Of a DNA stretch of 35,472 bases, positions 34,040 through 35,472 are shown in pieces (the first letter of the stretch is position 1; every line of letters starts with the position of its first letter). Origin of the DNA: CAZXDS01 sp964639525 (GTDB lineage Bacteria; Bacteroidota; Ignavibacteria; Ignavibacteriales; Melioribacteraceae); contig CAZXDS010000007.1 in assembly GCA_964639525.1 (NCBI GenBank), positions 1-35,472 on the forward strand, in the 5' to 3' direction. Position numbers and translations under genes: made by a program. Under the pieces are notes generated by a model, which saw nothing but the letters and a program-made list of their open reading frames with translations, was not told where the DNA came from and searched no databases.

Positions 34040-34160
34040 TATATACTATTCACAAAGTGGTTTTTGGATTTTGATTTATAGAAAAACTCACTTTAGTCTC
34101 TCTTAAAAAGAGAGAAAATTTTTGTAAAATCCGAAAACCACTTTGCTTTGTGTATATAAA
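34040..34160. repeat. nested inverted-repeat element
   Basis: Two 20-base arms (34053-34072 and 34126-34145) are inverted copies with one mismatch (CAAAGTGGTTTTTGGATTTT against its partner). Inside is an 8-bp hairpin TCTCTCTT-AAA-AAGAGAGA. Outside, TATATAC near CACAAAG on the left recurs inverted as CTTTGTGTATATA on the right. It fills most of the 277-bp gap between the divergent Trm112-like and crotonase genes. No ORF or transposase is present. It may be a MITE-like unit or a dispersed intergenic repeat. Confidence 0.5.
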
Positions 34161-34252
34161 AGCAAATTAACTAATATTATGAATGATTTCCAAGATTAAT
34201 TTATTAAATTCACACAATGAAACGAACATTTTTTGCATTATTTTAAAAATCT

Positions 34253-35014
34253 ATGAACCAGTCTGGAAATGTAAAAACAATAATTAGTGATGGAATTGCA
34301 GAAATAAGTTTTTGGCATCCCAAAAGTAACTCTCTGCCCGGAAAATTATTGAGAGAATTAGCAAACAAAATTAGTGAAGCAAATCAAAACAAAAAGATTA
34401 AAATACTAATTCTTAAAAGTGAAGGAGACAAAGCTTTTTGTGCAGGTGCTTCATTTGATGAACTGCTTGCTATTGAAGATTTTGAAAGCGGGAAAAAGTT
34501 TTTTTCAGGATTTGCTCAAGTTATTAATGCAATGAGAACCTGTAATAAATTTATTATTTCGCGGGTACAGGGCAAGGCTGTCGGCGGCGGTGTAGGATTA
34601 ATTGCCGCTTCAGATTACGCACTTGCGGTTAACTCCGCATCAATTAAACTTAGCGAACTTGCTTTAGGAATTGGTCCTTTTGTTGTTGGTCCGGCAGTAG
34701 AACGAAAAATAGGTACTGCGGCTTTTGCTGAAATGTCAATTGATTTTGACTGGCGTTCGAGCAGTTGGGCAAAAGAAAAAGGATTATATGCCGAGCTGTT
34801 CAGTTCAATTTCAGAACTTGATAAGGCGGTTAAAATACTTTCAGAAAAACTTGCGTCTTCAAACCCGGAAGCAATGCATGAATTAAAAAAAGTATTTTGG
34901 AAAGGAACTGAAAATTGGGATTTACTATTGGAACAAAGGGCTGAGTTAAGTGGAAGACTTGTTCTTTCTGAGTTTACAAAAAATTATATTCAACAATTTA
35001 AAAGGAAAAAATAA
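34253..35014 (+). CDS. enoyl-CoA hydratase/isomerase (crotonase) family protein
   Basis: The 253-aa protein has the crotonase fold signatures: oxyanion-hole segments KAFCAGASFDEL (residues 60-71) and GKAVGGGVGL (108-116), then LSELALGIGPFVVGP. Comparison with rat enoyl-CoA hydratase puts E135 at the position of catalytic Glu164, while the position of Glu144 is glycine (G115). With one glutamate it may be an isomerase or a hydratase of the methylglutaconyl-CoA type rather than a classical crotonase. It would act in acyl-CoA or branched-chain catabolism. The cupin gene follows with a single base between stop and start, so the two form an operon. Confidence 0.87.
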   Translation: MNQSGNVKTIISDGIAEISFWHPKSNSLPGKLLRELANKISEANQNKKIKILILKSEGDKAFCAGASFDELLAIEDFESGKKFFSGFAQVINAMRTCNKFIISRVQGKAVGGGVGLIAASDYALAVNSASIKLSELALGIGPFVVGPAVERKIGTAAFAEMSIDFDWRSSSWAKEKGLYAELFSSISELDKAVKILSEKLASSNPEAMHELKKVFWKGTENWDLLLEQRAELSGRLVLSEFTKNYIQQFKRKK

Positions 35015-35015
35015 A

Positions 35016-35339
35016 ATGGACAACACACCGGCAAATGAAACGGCGCACAATATAATTTCTGAAATAGAATATCAATCAGCTTCAATTGTAAGTAAGCAGA
35101 TTATAAAGAAGCCGAATGGTAATGTTACACTTTTCGCATTTGCAAAAGATGAATCTTTAGCGGAACATACTTCACCTTATGAAGCACTTGTGCAAATTTT
35201 GGAAGGAAGTATGGAAATAACACTCGGTGGAGAGCCTCATATTGTTACCGGCGGCGAAAGATTACTTTTGCCTGCAAATGTTTCTCACGGGCTTGTTGCA
35301 AAAGAAAACACAAAAATGCTGCTTACAATGATAAAGTAA
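35016..35339 (+). CDS. small cupin-domain protein
   Basis: The 107-aa single-domain cupin has strand motifs LAEHTSPYEALVQILEGSMEIT and the second box GERLLLPANVSHGL. In the first box the usual HxH metal pair is reduced to one H (EHTSP), with E in YEALVQ, and the second box keeps H. Metal binding may be weak or unusual. The start is the ATG at 35016 with AAGGA upstream. An earlier in-frame start at 34950 would overlap the crotonase gene by 65 bases and lacks support. Co-transcription with the crotonase suggests an accessory or sensor role in the same pathway, by inference. Confidence 0.82.
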   Translation: MDNTPANETAHNIISEIEYQSASIVSKQIIKKPNGNVTLFAFAKDESLAEHTSPYEALVQILEGSMEITLGGEPHIVTGGERLLLPANVSHGLVAKENTKMLLTMIK

Positions 35340-35370
35340 GATTTCTGTGCAAACACAAAAATGTTTTACT

Positions 35371-35472
35371 CTAGTTTCTGCGCCAAACAATCTTATTGCC
35401 AACACTGATATTGTTCATTTCGCAATATCCGGCATTAACCTCTACAACATATAAAACAGGTTTGGTAGAGGG
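35371..35472 (-). CDS. DUF192-family protein, C-terminal end only (runs off the window)
   Basis: The last 33 codons of a minus-strand gene are present, ending at TAG. VLYVVEVNAGYCEMNNISVG followed by NKIVWRRN is the conserved C-terminal block of DUF192 proteins, where an EVxAG turn precedes I-x-VGD/N. These are small, often exported proteins of unknown function. It converges on the cupin gene with 31 bases between. The start and any signal peptide lie outside the window. Confidence 0.75.
   Translation of the reverse strand, partial: PSTKPVLYVVEVNAGYCEMNNISVGNKIVWRRN

Noticed and set aside
34950..35339. A longer cupin reading frame starting at 34950
   Set aside because: It would overlap the crotonase gene by 65 bases; the ATG at 35016 has a ribosome site and gives the usual cupin length.

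Overview
The window reads as a chromosomal scaffold piece from an AT-rich Gram-negative bacterium of the Bacteroidetes/Chlorobi (FCB) lineage, most like the Ignavibacteria. Three observations point there. Two intact secreted proteins and one gene remnant end in type IX secretion (T9SS) sorting domains of the NYPNPFNPST kind. Lipoproteins are abundant. An LPS-heptose epimerase (hldD) shows a Gram-negative envelope. No tRNA, rRNA, CRISPR array, intact transposase or phage gene was seen.

Layout. (1) 144-5392, plus strand: dgt and rnhB, a metallo-beta-lactamase-fold hydrolase coupled to a secreted protein of unknown function, a fumarylacetoacetate-hydrolase-family enzyme and a rhodanese lipoprotein. 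(2) 5394-11576, minus strand: a compact four-gene envelope operon (SH3/beta-barrel protein, two lipoproteins, a large OmpA-family protein). (3) 11931-16915, minus strand: secreted proteins, namely an 11-repeat BNR-like T9SS cargo, a lipoprotein and a seven-repeat FG-GAP T9SS cargo. An inverted-repeat element lies among them, and a broken secreted-protein gene lies at 17127-17459. (4) 17562-23821: two two-component pairs (NarL-type regulator with TPR kinase; LytTR regulator with LytS-type kinase), a protein with an RteC-like C-terminus, and an orphan MotA/TolQ/ExbB-like channel subunit. (5) 24037-27051, minus strand: PolB-type exonuclease, acyl-CoA thioesterase, Nudix hydrolase and hldD. A 100-N scaffold gap sits among these and looks artefactual. 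(6) 27534-35472: a mitochondrial-type aconitase, a Kup potassium transporter, a decayed T9SS tail, a GlcD-type FAD oxidase, a Trm112-like protein, a crotonase-cupin pair and the C-terminal end of a DUF192 protein.

How the parts relate. About 190 bp directly upstream of the envelope operon's first gene is clearly homologous to the region at the same distance upstream of the TPR histidine kinase gene. This suggests that the operon and the kinase share a promoter or regulatory element. The T9SS cargo genes, the broken copies and a stray signal-peptide-like mini-ORF indicate turnover of the secreted repertoire. The remaining genes are mostly housekeeping. No wholly new multi-gene system can be demonstrated from sequence alone. 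The best candidates for new biology are the shared upstream element with its operon and kinase, the two inverted-repeat elements, and the uncharacterised lipoproteins.
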